A stretch of DNA of 14,746 bases from Rhodospirillaceae bacterium (GCA_002717185.1 PBDC01000054.1:1-14746), one strand, 5' to 3'. Shown: positions 1-8,022, counted from the first letter of the stretch. Notes: generated from the sequence alone by a model not told the origin. A program made the numbers and translations.

Positions 1-7
1 AACGCGT

Positions 8-92
8 TGGTGCGGGCGGAGGGACTTGAACCCCCACGGATTTCTCCACCAGATCCTAAATCTGGCGCGTCTGCCAATTCCGCCACGCCCGC
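8..92 (-). tRNA. tRNA-Leu, anticodon UAG, CCA end encoded
   Basis: Read on the minus strand from 92 to 8, this folds as a class II (long variable arm) tRNA. The acceptor stem GCGGGCG pairs with CGCCCGC, the D-arm region reads GGCGGAATTGGCAGACGC, and the anticodon stem CCAGA/TCTGG encloses the loop TTTAGGA. The anticodon TAG is at plus positions 56-58, giving leucine (CUN codons). The variable arm is followed by a T arm with GGTTCAAGTCC. The discriminator base is A (position 11) and the terminal CCA (8-10) is encoded in the genome. A good promoter lies just upstream at 132-160. tRNA-Leu genes are frequent integration sites, but no integrase or second att copy was seen here. Confidence 0.97.
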
Positions 93-131
93 GCGTTGAC
101 GCCGCCAAAGACGCCTCGCCAAAGGCGCTCC

Positions 132-160
132 TGTATAAGAATAGGGACGTATGCGGTCAA
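132..160 (-). promoter_or_regulatory. sigma70-type promoter of tRNA-Leu
   Basis: On the minus strand a -35 box TTGACC (plus 155-160) is followed by exactly 17 nt and a -10 box TATACA (plus 132-137). This predicts a start near position 125 and a 5' leader of about 33 nt before the mature tRNA end at 92. The box sequences, the spacing and the position in front of a tRNA gene all agree. The leader carries two near-identical 12-mers (see findings). Confidence 0.75.
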
Positions 161-611
161 GCAAACCCTACCCTATATAATCCGTGCCTGCGAACTCATG
201 CGCATCCGGAAAGCCAGCTAAAAGCTTTGGTGCCCAAAAACACGGCCCTCCACGGACAGACATTGCACGGAGCACCTTACTAATCGTCGCAGCACATAAA
301 TGATGCGTGGTGCCCAAGATATTCCTCAAAAGAGAGTGCGCCTAAGTTAATTCGACTACTTCATTGTAATGAACACGCCCAAACATTGCACTCATGGCAC
401 CTTGCGCTACAGCAACCCGCACAATCATACAGGCTACTGAACCGCTGTGGGGCACCATATTGCATTCTGCAAGCATAATCATAACAAAACACAAAAATAA
501 TATAACATTTTAAGCAATATTATATTTAAAATAATTATATGGGGTTTATTTTAATTTTTTCAATAAAACTCTAATTTAATTTATTAACTATGAATACATA
601 AAATTTTTTAT
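161..611. other. Non-coding stretch with a very AT-rich end
   Basis: No convincing gene lies between the tRNA-Leu promoter and the malonyl-CoA decarboxylase stop codon. Short frames exist but have no recognisable protein, and one of them runs through the tRNA. From about 480 to 611 the DNA is dominated by A and T runs, in sharp contrast to the flanks. It contains a short inverted repeat AATATAA (499-505) / TTATATT (520-526). No GC-rich hairpin followed by a T run, as in a classic intrinsic terminator, was found after the malonyl-CoA decarboxylase gene, although T runs are present. Confidence 0.6.
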
Positions 612-2003
612 TTACTTCTTTAACAAGCGGTTTACCGAAGTTGACGCGGAAACTTTACCGTCTCCAGTATAATGTTCGTGGTTCGCTTCTATCTTCGAAA
701 GATTGTACAGGTAGTTAACCATCATCCCTGCGGATTGTGAGAGGCCCTGCGCCGACGAATCGGCCAACCAATTAAGGCGTTCCACCTGGGCACCGTTCGT
801 CAGATGGAAATGCGCGACAGGATCCGCTGCACGGCCCCGCCGGTTTTTTTCGCGCAATAAGTAATAAGCACAGAGTTTAGTGAGAATTGGCTCAATGACC
901 GCACGCTTGGAGGCATCGGTGGTCCAGTCCGTATCGTCGAACAAGCGGATTAGCGGCGACTCGTCATTATGCAATTCAAACTGATCATTCAGCACCGCCA
1001 GATCCTCTTCAGATACCCCTATCTGCCCGTATTGCGCCGTTCGACGCACCCACCGCGCAAAACCCGGTATCGGAGACAAGGTCGAAAAAGTCTTCAGTTT
1101 GGCAAACTCAGCCTGTAACTCATCCACAACGCGCTTGATCAAAAAACCACCAAAACTAATGCCAACCAAACCTCTTTGCGCGTTAGTAATCGAATAGAAA
1201 ATCGCGGTATCCGCCTCCGCCGGATCCGTGACCGGTGCCGACTCGTCAAGTAAGGCGTTGACGTTTCCAGCCAAACCGTTAACCAGCGCAACCTGCACAA
1301 AAATAAGAGGCTCAGCCGGCATGCGCGGATGGAAAAACGCAAATAATCGCCGGTCTGCCTCTAGCCGATTCTTGAGGTCATCCCAGCTGCGAATTTCATG
1401 CACGGCTTCATACGCGATCAGCTTCTCGAGCAGTGATGCGGGCGAATCCCATGTGATTCGACGCAACTCCAGAAAACCAACATCAAACCAGGATACCAGC
1501 AGCGAACGTAAGTCATCATTCAACGCATTCATCTCTGGGGTGTCCGCGAGGTCAATCAGGTCGGAGCGCAAATCGACTAAAAATTTGACGCCTTCGGGTA
1601 GTGCATTGAATTGCGTCATCAAACGCAACCGTGGCGGCTGCAGCGATCCCCGCAGCGCCTCTTGAGCGGAAGACCGGCTTTCCGGATTTGATAACTGCAA
1701 TGCCGCGATCGCCCTGTCGATTTTCTCCGTATCGGGCCCAAACTCGTCGGCAACGATGCGAAGAAAGCGCTGCCGTCCTTCCGGTTCCAATTCAAGATAG
1801 GTATGCCCCAGCGCGGCAGCACGCGCCCTCGCTGACACCTCACCACCGCGCGCTTCGAGACAGGACACCATCTGCTCGCGCAGACTTTTAGCATCGTCTT
1901 GAGACGATAGATCCGGCGAAACCTTGGTGCTGGAAGTCACCGAGCCGGCGATTTCGTTCCAGGCCCCTATCAGCCGTTTAAAAAGCGAACTCGTTTCAGC
2001 CAT
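612..2003 (-). CDS. Malonyl-CoA decarboxylase
   Basis: This 463-residue protein would convert malonyl-CoA to acetyl-CoA and CO2 in the cytoplasm. It matches the MLYCD/MatA family over its whole length. Residues to about 190 form the helical N-terminal domain and the rest the acyltransferase-like catalytic domain. Visible family signatures are FYSITNAQRGL (about 269-279), FLIKRVV (287-293), FSTLSPIPGF (306-315, containing the catalytic Ser region) and FHLTNGA (399-405, with the catalytic-type His at 400). The length is normal for bacterial members, and the C-terminus (LLKK) lacks the peroxisomal SKL tag of the animal enzyme. The ATG start lies inside the end of the upstream nnr gene (8-nt overlap), so the two are probably translated from one mRNA. 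No malonyl-CoA synthetase or malonate transporter is present in the window. The family call is firm; the source of malonyl-CoA is unknown. Confidence 0.93.
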   Translation of the reverse strand: MAETSSLFKRLIGAWNEIAGSVTSSTKVSPDLSSQDDAKSLREQMVSCLEARGGEVSARARAAALGHTYLELEPEGRQRFLRIVADEFGPDTEKIDRAIAALQLSNPESRSSAQEALRGSLQPPRLRLMTQFNALPEGVKFLVDLRSDLIDLADTPEMNALNDDLRSLLVSWFDVGFLELRRITWDSPASLLEKLIAYEAVHEIRSWDDLKNRLEADRRLFAFFHPRMPAEPLIFVQVALVNGLAGNVNALLDESAPVTDPAEADTAIFYSITNAQRGLVGISFGGFLIKRVVDELQAEFAKLKTFSTLSPIPGFARWVRRTAQYGQIGVSEEDLAVLNDQFELHNDESPLIRLFDDTDWTTDASKRAVIEPILTKLCAYYLLREKNRRGRAADPVAHFHLTNGAQVERLNWLADSSAQGLSQSAGMMVNYLYNLSKIEANHEHYTGDGKVSASTSVNRLLKK

Positions 2004-3498
2004 GCACTTTTACTTCTTCGCCATATTTTAACAGCCGTAATACACCAGGCAATGTTTCAATAACATCATCAGCGACCAGTCCAGGTCCAAATGCCGCAGC
2101 AGCTGCACCATGCAGCCAGACCGCCGTACAGGCAGCGACAAATGGGTCCTGCCTCTGAGCCAGCAACCCTGTAACCAAACCGGACAAAACATCGCCGGAG
2201 CCCCCCGTCGCTAGGTCAGGCGGTGCATTGTCATTAATCACCGCACGTCCATCAGGCGCCGCAATCACCGTATCTGCGCCCTTCAGGACGACAACGGCGC
2301 CACTTTGGGCGGCGGCTCGTCGAACGCGCGTTAGTTTGTCTCCTTGCGTATCGAACAAGCGCGCGAATTCACCATCGTGGGGCGTCAGGACACAAGGGCC
2401 AGTTATCGCTTCCGTTAACAAAGGCGTCGCATTCTCGAACACCGTCAAAGCATCGGCATCAAGCACGACCGGCTTTTCGATACGCAAAGCCGCAAGCACC
2501 CGCTCCTGCGTGCCGGAGATCCCGTTGCCGGGGCCGACAAGACAGGCCGTTACGCGCCGTTCACCTACATATTCGGCGAAGCTTGCAGTATCCGGAAAAG
2601 CATGGACCAGAGCCGTGGACAGCGTAATTTTGTATACCAAAAGGGCCTCGCTTGGAACGATTGCGGTCACCAGCCCAGCACCAACCCGCTGAGCAGACCG
2701 TGCAGCCAAGCGCGCGGCACCTGTCAAATGACACCCGCCCGTGATCACAGCATGACCACGGCTGTATTTATGGTCTTCCAGCCGAGGCCAGGGAAACCGG
2801 GCCGCCCAAATGTTTGGATCATTCGCGGCTAGCGCTGGCGCGATGTCAGTTAAAACGGTATCGGGTATACCGATATCGGCCACGAGTGTCTCCCCGCAAT
2901 GGGTACGCCCTGGCAGCAGTAGGTGCCCTGGTTTTCGGCGAAAAAAAGTAATGGTAAGATGGGCATGCAGAGCCATCCCCCTGATCGCACCGCTATCACC
3001 ATCAACCCCGCTAGGCACATCGACAGCAACGACGGGTCGGTCACCGATCGCTTCCATCACCTCGCACACAGTCCCTTTAATATCGCGCGCCAGTCCGGCG
3101 CCGAATAGCGCGTCGACCACCAACTCCGCATCTTCGAGCACAGCCGTCGATAATGGCTCAATTTTGCCTTTCCATCGTCCGGCATTGGTCTTCGCATCTC
3201 CCTTAAGCGCACCAACATCACCAAGCAATGCAACGCGCACCTGCCAACCGGCGCCACCCAAATGGCGAGCAACAACGAACCCATCACCGCCATTGTTGCC
3301 CGGCCCGCAAAGGATCGTCACAGAGCGCTTTTCCCAACGATCTTCTATCGCCTCTGCCACCGCCTTACCGGCGTTTTCCATGAGAGTTTCGCTGGCTATG
3401 CCAGTAGATACGGCTCCTTTGTCCGCTTCGTACATTTCAGAGACGGAAAGCAAGACGTTCTCATTGGGAAACACCACTACCCTCTCTTCCCCGGTCAC
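1996..3498 (-). CDS. nnr: Bifunctional NAD(P)HX epimerase / ADP-dependent NAD(P)HX dehydratase
   Basis: This is a metabolite-repair enzyme that restores hydrated NADH and NADPH (NADHX, NADPHX). The N-terminal YjeF epimerase domain (about 15-215) shows ENAG (41-44), GPGNNGGDG (65-73), VVDALFGAG (127-135) and VDVPSGVDGDSG (159-170). The C-terminal ribokinase-like dehydratase domain (about 235-495) shows HKYSRGHA (243-250), GPGNG (322-326), LDADALTVF (346-354), TPHDGEFARL (372-381), KGADTVI (406-412) and ATGGSGDVLSG (430-440). The 500-residue length is normal for the fused bacterial form. The longest frame begins with GTG at 3498, which has no clear ribosome binding site. A GTG at 3474 (codon 9) is better placed, 5 nt after GAGAGGG, and would still leave the LLSVSEMYEAD start of the domain intact. 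The gene overlaps malonyl-CoA decarboxylase downstream by 8 nt. Confidence 0.95.
   Translation of the reverse strand: MTGEERVVVFPNENVLLSVSEMYEADKGAVSTGIASETLMENAGKAVAEAIEDRWEKRSVTILCGPGNNGGDGFVVARHLGGAGWQVRVALLGDVGALKGDAKTNAGRWKGKIEPLSTAVLEDAELVVDALFGAGLARDIKGTVCEVMEAIGDRPVVAVDVPSGVDGDSGAIRGMALHAHLTITFFRRKPGHLLLPGRTHCGETLVADIGIPDTVLTDIAPALAANDPNIWAARFPWPRLEDHKYSRGHAVITGGCHLTGAARLAARSAQRVGAGLVTAIVPSEALLVYKITLSTALVHAFPDTASFAEYVGERRVTACLVGPGNGISGTQERVLAALRIEKPVVLDADALTVFENATPLLTEAITGPCVLTPHDGEFARLFDTQGDKLTRVRRAAAQSGAVVVLKGADTVIAAPDGRAVINDNAPPDLATGGSGDVLSGLVTGLLAQRQDPFVAACTAVWLHGAAAAAFGPGLVADDVIETLPGVLRLLKYGEEVKVHG
3480..3486 (-). promoter_or_regulatory. Likely ribosome binding site favouring the internal nnr start
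   Basis: The minus strand reads GAGAGGG here, 5 nt before a GTG codon at 3472-3474. That start would shorten the NAD(P)HX repair enzyme by 8 residues to 492. The upstream GTG at 3496-3498 has no comparable purine-rich sequence in front of it. Homologues usually begin shortly before the LLxVxEMxxAD motif, which fits the shorter form. Confidence 0.45.
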
Positions 3499-3674
3499 AA
3501 CGGAACGTTTAGGTTTTTCTCTTGGGCCAACAATATCGCCCGGAACAGGAATTCACACCTGCACAAAACCAAGACCACTAAAACCGTCGCGCCAAGCAAA
3601 ACTATGGCTGCACGAACCAGCCAAAAGCCGCAACACCGAAATAGTCCACTCTGATGCGCCTGCTCGACCGGCAT
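3495..3674 (-). CDS. Candidate small membrane protein, unrecognised
   Basis: This is a tentative 59-residue frame directly upstream of nnr. The ATG at 3672-3674 follows a purine-rich GTGAGGGTGG with about 5-8 nt spacing. The protein has a short N-terminus, a strongly hydrophobic segment (about residues 17-38, rich in V, L, I and A) and a short polar tail, as expected for one membrane helix. Its TGA stop (3495-3497) overlaps the most upstream possible nnr start in a GTGA arrangement, typical of translational coupling. Against it, I recognise no family, the frame is short, the nnr start used here may be further downstream, and hydrophobic frames arise by chance. Treat it as a hypothesis. Confidence 0.25.
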   Translation of the reverse strand: MPVEQAHQSGLFRCCGFWLVRAAIVLLGATVLVVLVLCRCEFLFRAILLAQEKNLNVPL

Positions 3675-4047
3675 AGCAGCCACCCTCACGGGAATGAACC
3701 AGCAGCTGTATTAACAGCATGGACCAAATGAACTTAAAAAAAGCAAAAATATAAACAAAACCCATATTTAAATCTTGAGTTTTTCAAGCTTCACACGAGA
3801 TCGCCATAGTAAGGAGCAAGTCTATGAGGAGTGATATACTCTTTTTCTTCACCCTCAGAACCGGAGGTTTGTTAACCATAGAGCCCACGGTTACCGCTGC
3901 CGGACCGATACTGTAATCTCGCCATATAAAAGTAGCCCATTGACGATATCAGGACCGCGTAATGCCTTGCTGATGTTTTAACTCACAAATCAACGGGACG
4001 CCGATCCTGCGCCAAAACGACCCCTCAAACACAGCGCAATGAAATGA
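3675..4047. other. Non-coding spacer between the aconitase gene and the nnr operon
   Basis: About 370 nt lie between the aconitase stop codon and the candidate small frame. No gene is recognisable on either strand. A short hairpin CTTGA-GTTTT-TCAAG lies near 3774-3788, and a bulged inverted repeat GTTAACC (3871-3877) / GGTTAC (3889-3894) lies further right. Neither is followed by a convincing T run in the transcribed direction. The promoter of the nnr-malonyl-CoA decarboxylase unit should lie here, but no box pair close to the sigma70 consensus was found. Confidence 0.5.
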
Positions 4048-6741
4048 TCATGCGAACCCCTCTTTCATCATGGAGAGCTTCTCTCGCAGCACATAATGCA
4101 GACTGCCACCGTGCCGATAGTACGCCACTTCAACTTTGGTATCGAGGCGGCAAATCAAGTCAATGGTATCATCGCCACCATCCTGCCTTTTAATCACACA
4201 GGTAACCGTCATACCAGGTTCAATTCCTTCCTCAAGGCCTTTGAGATCAAATCTCTCGCTACCATCGAGCGCCAGCGTCTTCCGCGTGACACCGTCTGGG
4301 AACTGTAAGGGTAAGACACCCATTCCAATCAGATTAGAGCGGTGAATTCTTTCCAACCCTTCCGCGATGACAGCGCGAACGCCCAGCTCCCGCGCACCCT
4401 TAGCCGCCCAATCACGCGACGAACCCTGCCCGTAATCCTTGCCACCAATCACGACCATCGGCACGTCAGCATCGCGATAACGTTCTGCGGCTTCAAAGAT
4501 GGTCATCGGCTCGTCATCCGGCATATAGCGAGTCAGGCCACCCTCCGTACCTGGTCGCATCTCGTTCCGAATCCTCAACTGGTTGAACGTCGCGCGCAGC
4601 ATCACGTCGTGGTTCACCCGCCGCTGTGCATAAGAACTGAGATCCTTTGGTGCTACCTGCTGTTCCTGCAGATATTGGCCAGCGAGGCTGTCCGGCGGGA
4701 TCGTGGACACCGGCGAGATGTGATCGGTTGTTAAATAATCCCCGAAGATCGCAAGGGGCCGGGCGCCAAGGATGTCTCCGATCGGCGGCAGTTCGACAGA
4801 CATATCGTCGAAAAAAGGTGGCCGCCGGATATAGGTGCTATTCGCTTCCCAGGCGAAGATTAAGCCCACCGCTGCTTCTAGGGCCCGCCAATCATCGCCG
4901 CCGTATTCGACATCGGCATAACGGTCACGGAACATCTCGGGTGTCATGCACTGCGACAGCTTATCCTCTATGTCACGCACTGACGGCCAGACATCGCGTA
5001 AATAAACCGGCGTGCCGTCTTTCCCTAAGCCCAGAGGTTCTGTACCCAGATTGACGTTTAGCGAACCGGCCAACGCGCTGGCTACGACCAGCGGTGGGGA
5101 AGCCAGATAGTTAACCTTGCATTGCGGGTGTGCACGGCCTTCGAAATTTCGATTACCGGAGTGCACTGCCCCCATAACCACACCACCTTCGTCGATGCTT
5201 TCGGAGATTGCTGCATCAAGCGGGCCGGAATTGCCCATGCAAGTAGTGCAGCCGTAGCCGATTATATGGAAGCCTAGCGCCTCCAGCGGCTCCATGAGAC
5301 CCGCCCGCGCTAAGTAATCCCCAACCACGCGCGAACCCGGACCCAATGATGTTTTGACCCAGGGCTTTGCCGTCAACCCCTTTTCAACAGCATTCTGCGC
5401 CAGCAAACCGGCACCAATCATCACACCGGGATTGGAAGTATTAGTACAGCTGGTGATCGCCGCGATAGCTACATCTCCGTGCCGGATTGAGTAATCCTGG
5501 CCAACCACAACCGTCTCGCCGTCACCATCGGCAATGTCTTGCAAAGCATTTTGAAAGCTCTCTGGGACTTGGACAAGCGGTGTCTTCTCCTGTGGCCGAA
5601 ACGGTCCTGCCATGGTCGGTTCAACGTGGCGAAGATCAAATTCGACAAGATCGCTGAACCATGGCTCCGGCATGTCGGGATCGCGCCACATCCCTTGCTT
5701 CCTATAATAAGCCTCGACCAGGTTAAGTTGCGCCTCTGTCCGGCCTGTTGCACGTAGATAGGTAATAGTCTCCCCGTCAACGGGAAAGAAGCCCACGGTC
5801 GCGCCATACTCAGGCGCCATGTTAGCGATGGTCGTCCGATCACCCACCGGTAAGTTGTCCAGCGCCGGACCACAGAACTCAACAAACTTTTGCACCACGC
5901 CATGATCTCGCAGCAGCTTAGTAAGGCTGAGTACTAAATCAGTTGATGTGACACCCTCGCGCAGTTCCCCCGTCAGCCGGCATCCCACCACGTCGGGAAC
6001 CTGCATAGAAACCGGCTGGCCGAGCATCGCCGCGCCGGCCTCAAGCCCACCGACACCCCAACCAAGGACACCCAGCCCATTGACCATCGGTGTATGGCTG
6101 TCCATGCCAAGCAGACAATCCGGAAACGCCAAAGAGACATCCCCACTGGTCTTGGTCCAAACGACCCGGGATAAGAATTCCAGATTAATCTGATGGCAAA
6201 TACCGACGCCTGGCGGCAAGACACGCAGATTGTTAAAGGCCTGCTGGCCCCACTTCAAGAAACGGTAGCGCTCCTCGTTCCGGGCAAACTCGTTCGCCAT
6301 GTTTTGTGCCACCGCATCCGGCACTCCAGCTACATCCACCACGATCGAATGATCGATAATAAAGTCAAGTGGTACCGCTGGGTTAATCGCCGATGGATCA
6401 CCGTTGAGCCGGACTATCGCGTCGCGCATTGCCGCAAGATCCGCCAGCAGCGGTACGCCGGATGAATCCGGCATCATGACCCGGGCGGGATGAAAATTTA
6501 TTTCGTAGCCGCCGCGGCAGTGATCGGTCCACGATCCCAACGCCAGAATGTCGTCGGGCGTAACCGCAATCCCATCCTCGTGGCGCAACAGATTTTCGAA
6601 CAGGACCTTTAGCGAATAGGGTAATTTGGAGACGTCGCCAACACCCGCATCTCTAGCAGCGTCAAGACTGAAATACCTGTAGTTCTCTCCGGCTACCGAC
6701 AGTCGCCGTGCGGACATGAAGGAATTGGCGCTGTCCGTCAT
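4048..6741 (-). CDS. Aconitate hydratase, AcnA type, divergent paralogue
   Basis: This 897-residue iron-sulfur hydro-lyase has the AcnA/IRP domain order and length. The [4Fe-4S] ligands are present: Cys432 in SCTNTSNP (431-438) and Cys498 and Cys501 in GYGCTTCMGNSG (495-506). Other expected motifs are DHS (130-132), HQINLE (183-188), GMDSHTP (212-218), SLGPGSRVV (465-473), the swivel-domain FGDYLTTDHISP (666-677) and YGQGSSRDWAAKG (770-782). Several usually invariant positions differ. PDSSGVP (91-97) stands where AcnA normally has QDFTGVP, and YAQRRVNHDVMLRATF (704-719) stands where GSRRGNHEVMMRGTF is usual. The gene starts 3 nt after the stop of the upstream lyase gene and has no ribosome binding site of its own, so translational coupling is likely. 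It may be the housekeeping aconitase, but the substitutions and the lyase partner suggest another tricarboxylate, such as a 2-methylisocitrate-type substrate. Confidence 0.9.
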   Translation of the reverse strand: MTDSANSFMSARRLSVAGENYRYFSLDAARDAGVGDVSKLPYSLKVLFENLLRHEDGIAVTPDDILALGSWTDHCRGGYEINFHPARVMMPDSSGVPLLADLAAMRDAIVRLNGDPSAINPAVPLDFIIDHSIVVDVAGVPDAVAQNMANEFARNEERYRFLKWGQQAFNNLRVLPPGVGICHQINLEFLSRVVWTKTSGDVSLAFPDCLLGMDSHTPMVNGLGVLGWGVGGLEAGAAMLGQPVSMQVPDVVGCRLTGELREGVTSTDLVLSLTKLLRDHGVVQKFVEFCGPALDNLPVGDRTTIANMAPEYGATVGFFPVDGETITYLRATGRTEAQLNLVEAYYRKQGMWRDPDMPEPWFSDLVEFDLRHVEPTMAGPFRPQEKTPLVQVPESFQNALQDIADGDGETVVVGQDYSIRHGDVAIAAITSCTNTSNPGVMIGAGLLAQNAVEKGLTAKPWVKTSLGPGSRVVGDYLARAGLMEPLEALGFHIIGYGCTTCMGNSGPLDAAISESIDEGGVVMGAVHSGNRNFEGRAHPQCKVNYLASPPLVVASALAGSLNVNLGTEPLGLGKDGTPVYLRDVWPSVRDIEDKLSQCMTPEMFRDRYADVEYGGDDWRALEAAVGLIFAWEANSTYIRRPPFFDDMSVELPPIGDILGARPLAIFGDYLTTDHISPVSTIPPDSLAGQYLQEQQVAPKDLSSYAQRRVNHDVMLRATFNQLRIRNEMRPGTEGGLTRYMPDDEPMTIFEAAERYRDADVPMVVIGGKDYGQGSSRDWAAKGARELGVRAVIAEGLERIHRSNLIGMGVLPLQFPDGVTRKTLALDGSERFDLKGLEEGIEPGMTVTCVIKRQDGGDDTIDLICRLDTKVEVAYYRHGGSLHYVLREKLSMMKEGFA

Positions 6742-6744
6742 GGG

Positions 6745-7605
6745 TCAGCTAGCGTAGCGCTGATCGATTTCAACGAAATGTGCCGTATTGACGATCTCCT
6801 CACGGTCCTTGAAGGTCGCCATATCATCAGCCATCGCCGAACAATCGCCGTCGCGCTTGATCGTCGCGAGCACCTTCTGCATCGCCTTGATAGCTGCGCG
6901 CTGTGTGTCACTCGGTATGATGACTATCTTGTAGCCGATCTCCTCCAAACGCTGCGTCGACATAAGCGGCGTCTTCGCTCCAAGGAACATGTTGATCAGC
7001 TTTGGCCCAGGGATGCGCCTGGCGACCTCTTCGATTTCCGCTTCAGTTGTTGGCGCCTCGACGAAAGCAACATCCGCGCCAGCTTTCATGTAGGCATGCA
7101 TGCGATCAATGGCGGCGTCGAATCCCTCCACCGCGATCGCATCCGTACGTGCGATCAGTACCGTATCCGGGTCTTCCGAGGCATCCTTAATCGCGCGGAT
7201 TTTCTGGCAAAGTTCCTCCGTCGGCACGATGCTCTTGTCATCGTAGTGGCCACATCGCTTAGGAAATGTCTGGTCCTCGATGTGAAAACCTGCGACGCCG
7301 GCCCGTTCAAAAGCCTTAATCGCTTGCCTCGCGTTGAGCGCATTCCCATAACCTGTATCCATGTCGGCTATCGCGGGAATTCCAATGGCATCCACAATTT
7401 GTGCCAAACGTTGGGCGATTTCAGACATGCTGATAAGGCCCATATCCGGGATGCCAGTGCTTCTAGCCATACCGCCTCCGGTTACGTAAACCGCGGGGAA
7501 ATCAGCCGCCTCAATCAGTCGCGCCGATAACCCATCGTAGCAACCCGGCGCAACGACGATGCCTTCGCCTTCTATCAGTTTGCGTAGTTTTGTCGACGCC
7601 CGCAT
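6745..7605 (-). CDS. Isocitrate lyase/PEP mutase superfamily C-C lyase (2-methylisocitrate lyase-like)
   Basis: This 286-residue TIM-barrel enzyme belongs to the isocitrate lyase/PEP mutase superfamily. Visible motifs are PGCYDGLSARL (20-30), the metal-binding DMDTGYG (81-87), HIEDQ (108-112), the catalytic loop KRCGH (116-120, Cys118) and IARTDA (151-156). The loop Cys separates the lyases (isocitrate, 2-methylisocitrate and 2,3-dimethylmalate lyase) from the phosphonomutases and oxaloacetate decarboxylases, which lack it. The likely reaction is therefore cleavage of a 2-hydroxy-di- or tricarboxylate to pyruvate (or glyoxylate) plus a dicarboxylate or acid. The length fits PrpB rather than the longer isocitrate lyases. 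The ATG start is supported by AAGGAG (7614-7619) 8 nt upstream. It is the first gene of a dicistron with the AcnA homologue. No 2-methylcitrate synthase is present in the window, so PrpB is only one of several possibilities. Confidence 0.88.
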   Translation of the reverse strand: MRASTKLRKLIEGEGIVVAPGCYDGLSARLIEAADFPAVYVTGGGMARSTGIPDMGLISMSEIAQRLAQIVDAIGIPAIADMDTGYGNALNARQAIKAFERAGVAGFHIEDQTFPKRCGHYDDKSIVPTEELCQKIRAIKDASEDPDTVLIARTDAIAVEGFDAAIDRMHAYMKAGADVAFVEAPTTEAEIEEVARRIPGPKLINMFLGAKTPLMSTQRLEEIGYKIVIIPSDTQRAAIKAMQKVLATIKRDGDCSAMADDMATFKDREEIVNTAHFVEIDQRYAS

Positions 7606-7959
7606 AGCCTTTTCTCCTTCGGAAACGAATATAACTTGCGTGACTTTAGGACGCCGCCTCCAGCTGATGCAATTGACAAACTCTGCATAGGATTAAGGAT
7701 TCAGCATTGCCCCGCTGGAGCCGCTTCGTTGCTCACGTCGCAGGCGAAGAACTCAACGAGCAGATCAGCAACCAAGTCCTAATTATGCATCTTATCCCAA
7801 TTGTTAATTCTTGAGACACAAACGACGCATCAAAGAATAAACCAACCAATTACAAGGTATTGTTCCACGGCGTCGCATCATTCATCCATTCAGAAAACGC
7901 TGGAACATTTATTTTATCTGCGACACATCTCCCACAAGAAACACGGAGGCACACTCTAA

Positions 7960-8009
7960 AGACCTCGATAATCGCTAGGTTAAGAACGCCACCAAATACT
8001 GCGAGGTCT
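7960..8009. repeat. 8-bp perfect inverted repeat, 34-nt spacer
   Basis: AGACCTCG at 7960-7967 is the exact reverse complement of CGAGGTCT at 8002-8009. The arms do not extend further. The spacer itself has a weaker alternative pairing (GGTTA with TAACC across the right arm). It sits in the middle of the divergent intergenic region and could be an RNA stem or protein site, or chance. Confidence 0.35.
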
Positions 8010-8022
8010 AACCGCAGAAACA

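Noticed and set aside
26..283. 85-codon plus-strand frame at the left edge
   Set aside because: It runs antisense through the tRNA-Leu gene and its promoter and has no recognisable protein character.
1..611. Integrated element at tRNA-Leu
   Set aside because: No integrase, no repeated tRNA end and no phage or plasmid gene is visible in the window.
2810..3676. 288-codon plus-strand frame opposite nnr
   Set aside because: It is antisense to the nnr gene, whose conserved motifs prove the minus strand is coding; the product is low-complexity Ser/Thr/Pro/Ala and typical of a shadow frame.
3774..3788. CTTGA/TCAAG hairpin as a terminator after the aconitase gene
   Set aside because: The stem is short and AT-rich, no T run follows on the minus strand, and it lies about 260 nt beyond the stop codon.
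7673..7701. TTGACA resembling a plus-strand -35 box
   Set aside because: At 16-17 nt spacing only AAGGAT or AGGATT follows, a poor -10 box, and the nearest plus-strand gene is over 600 nt away.
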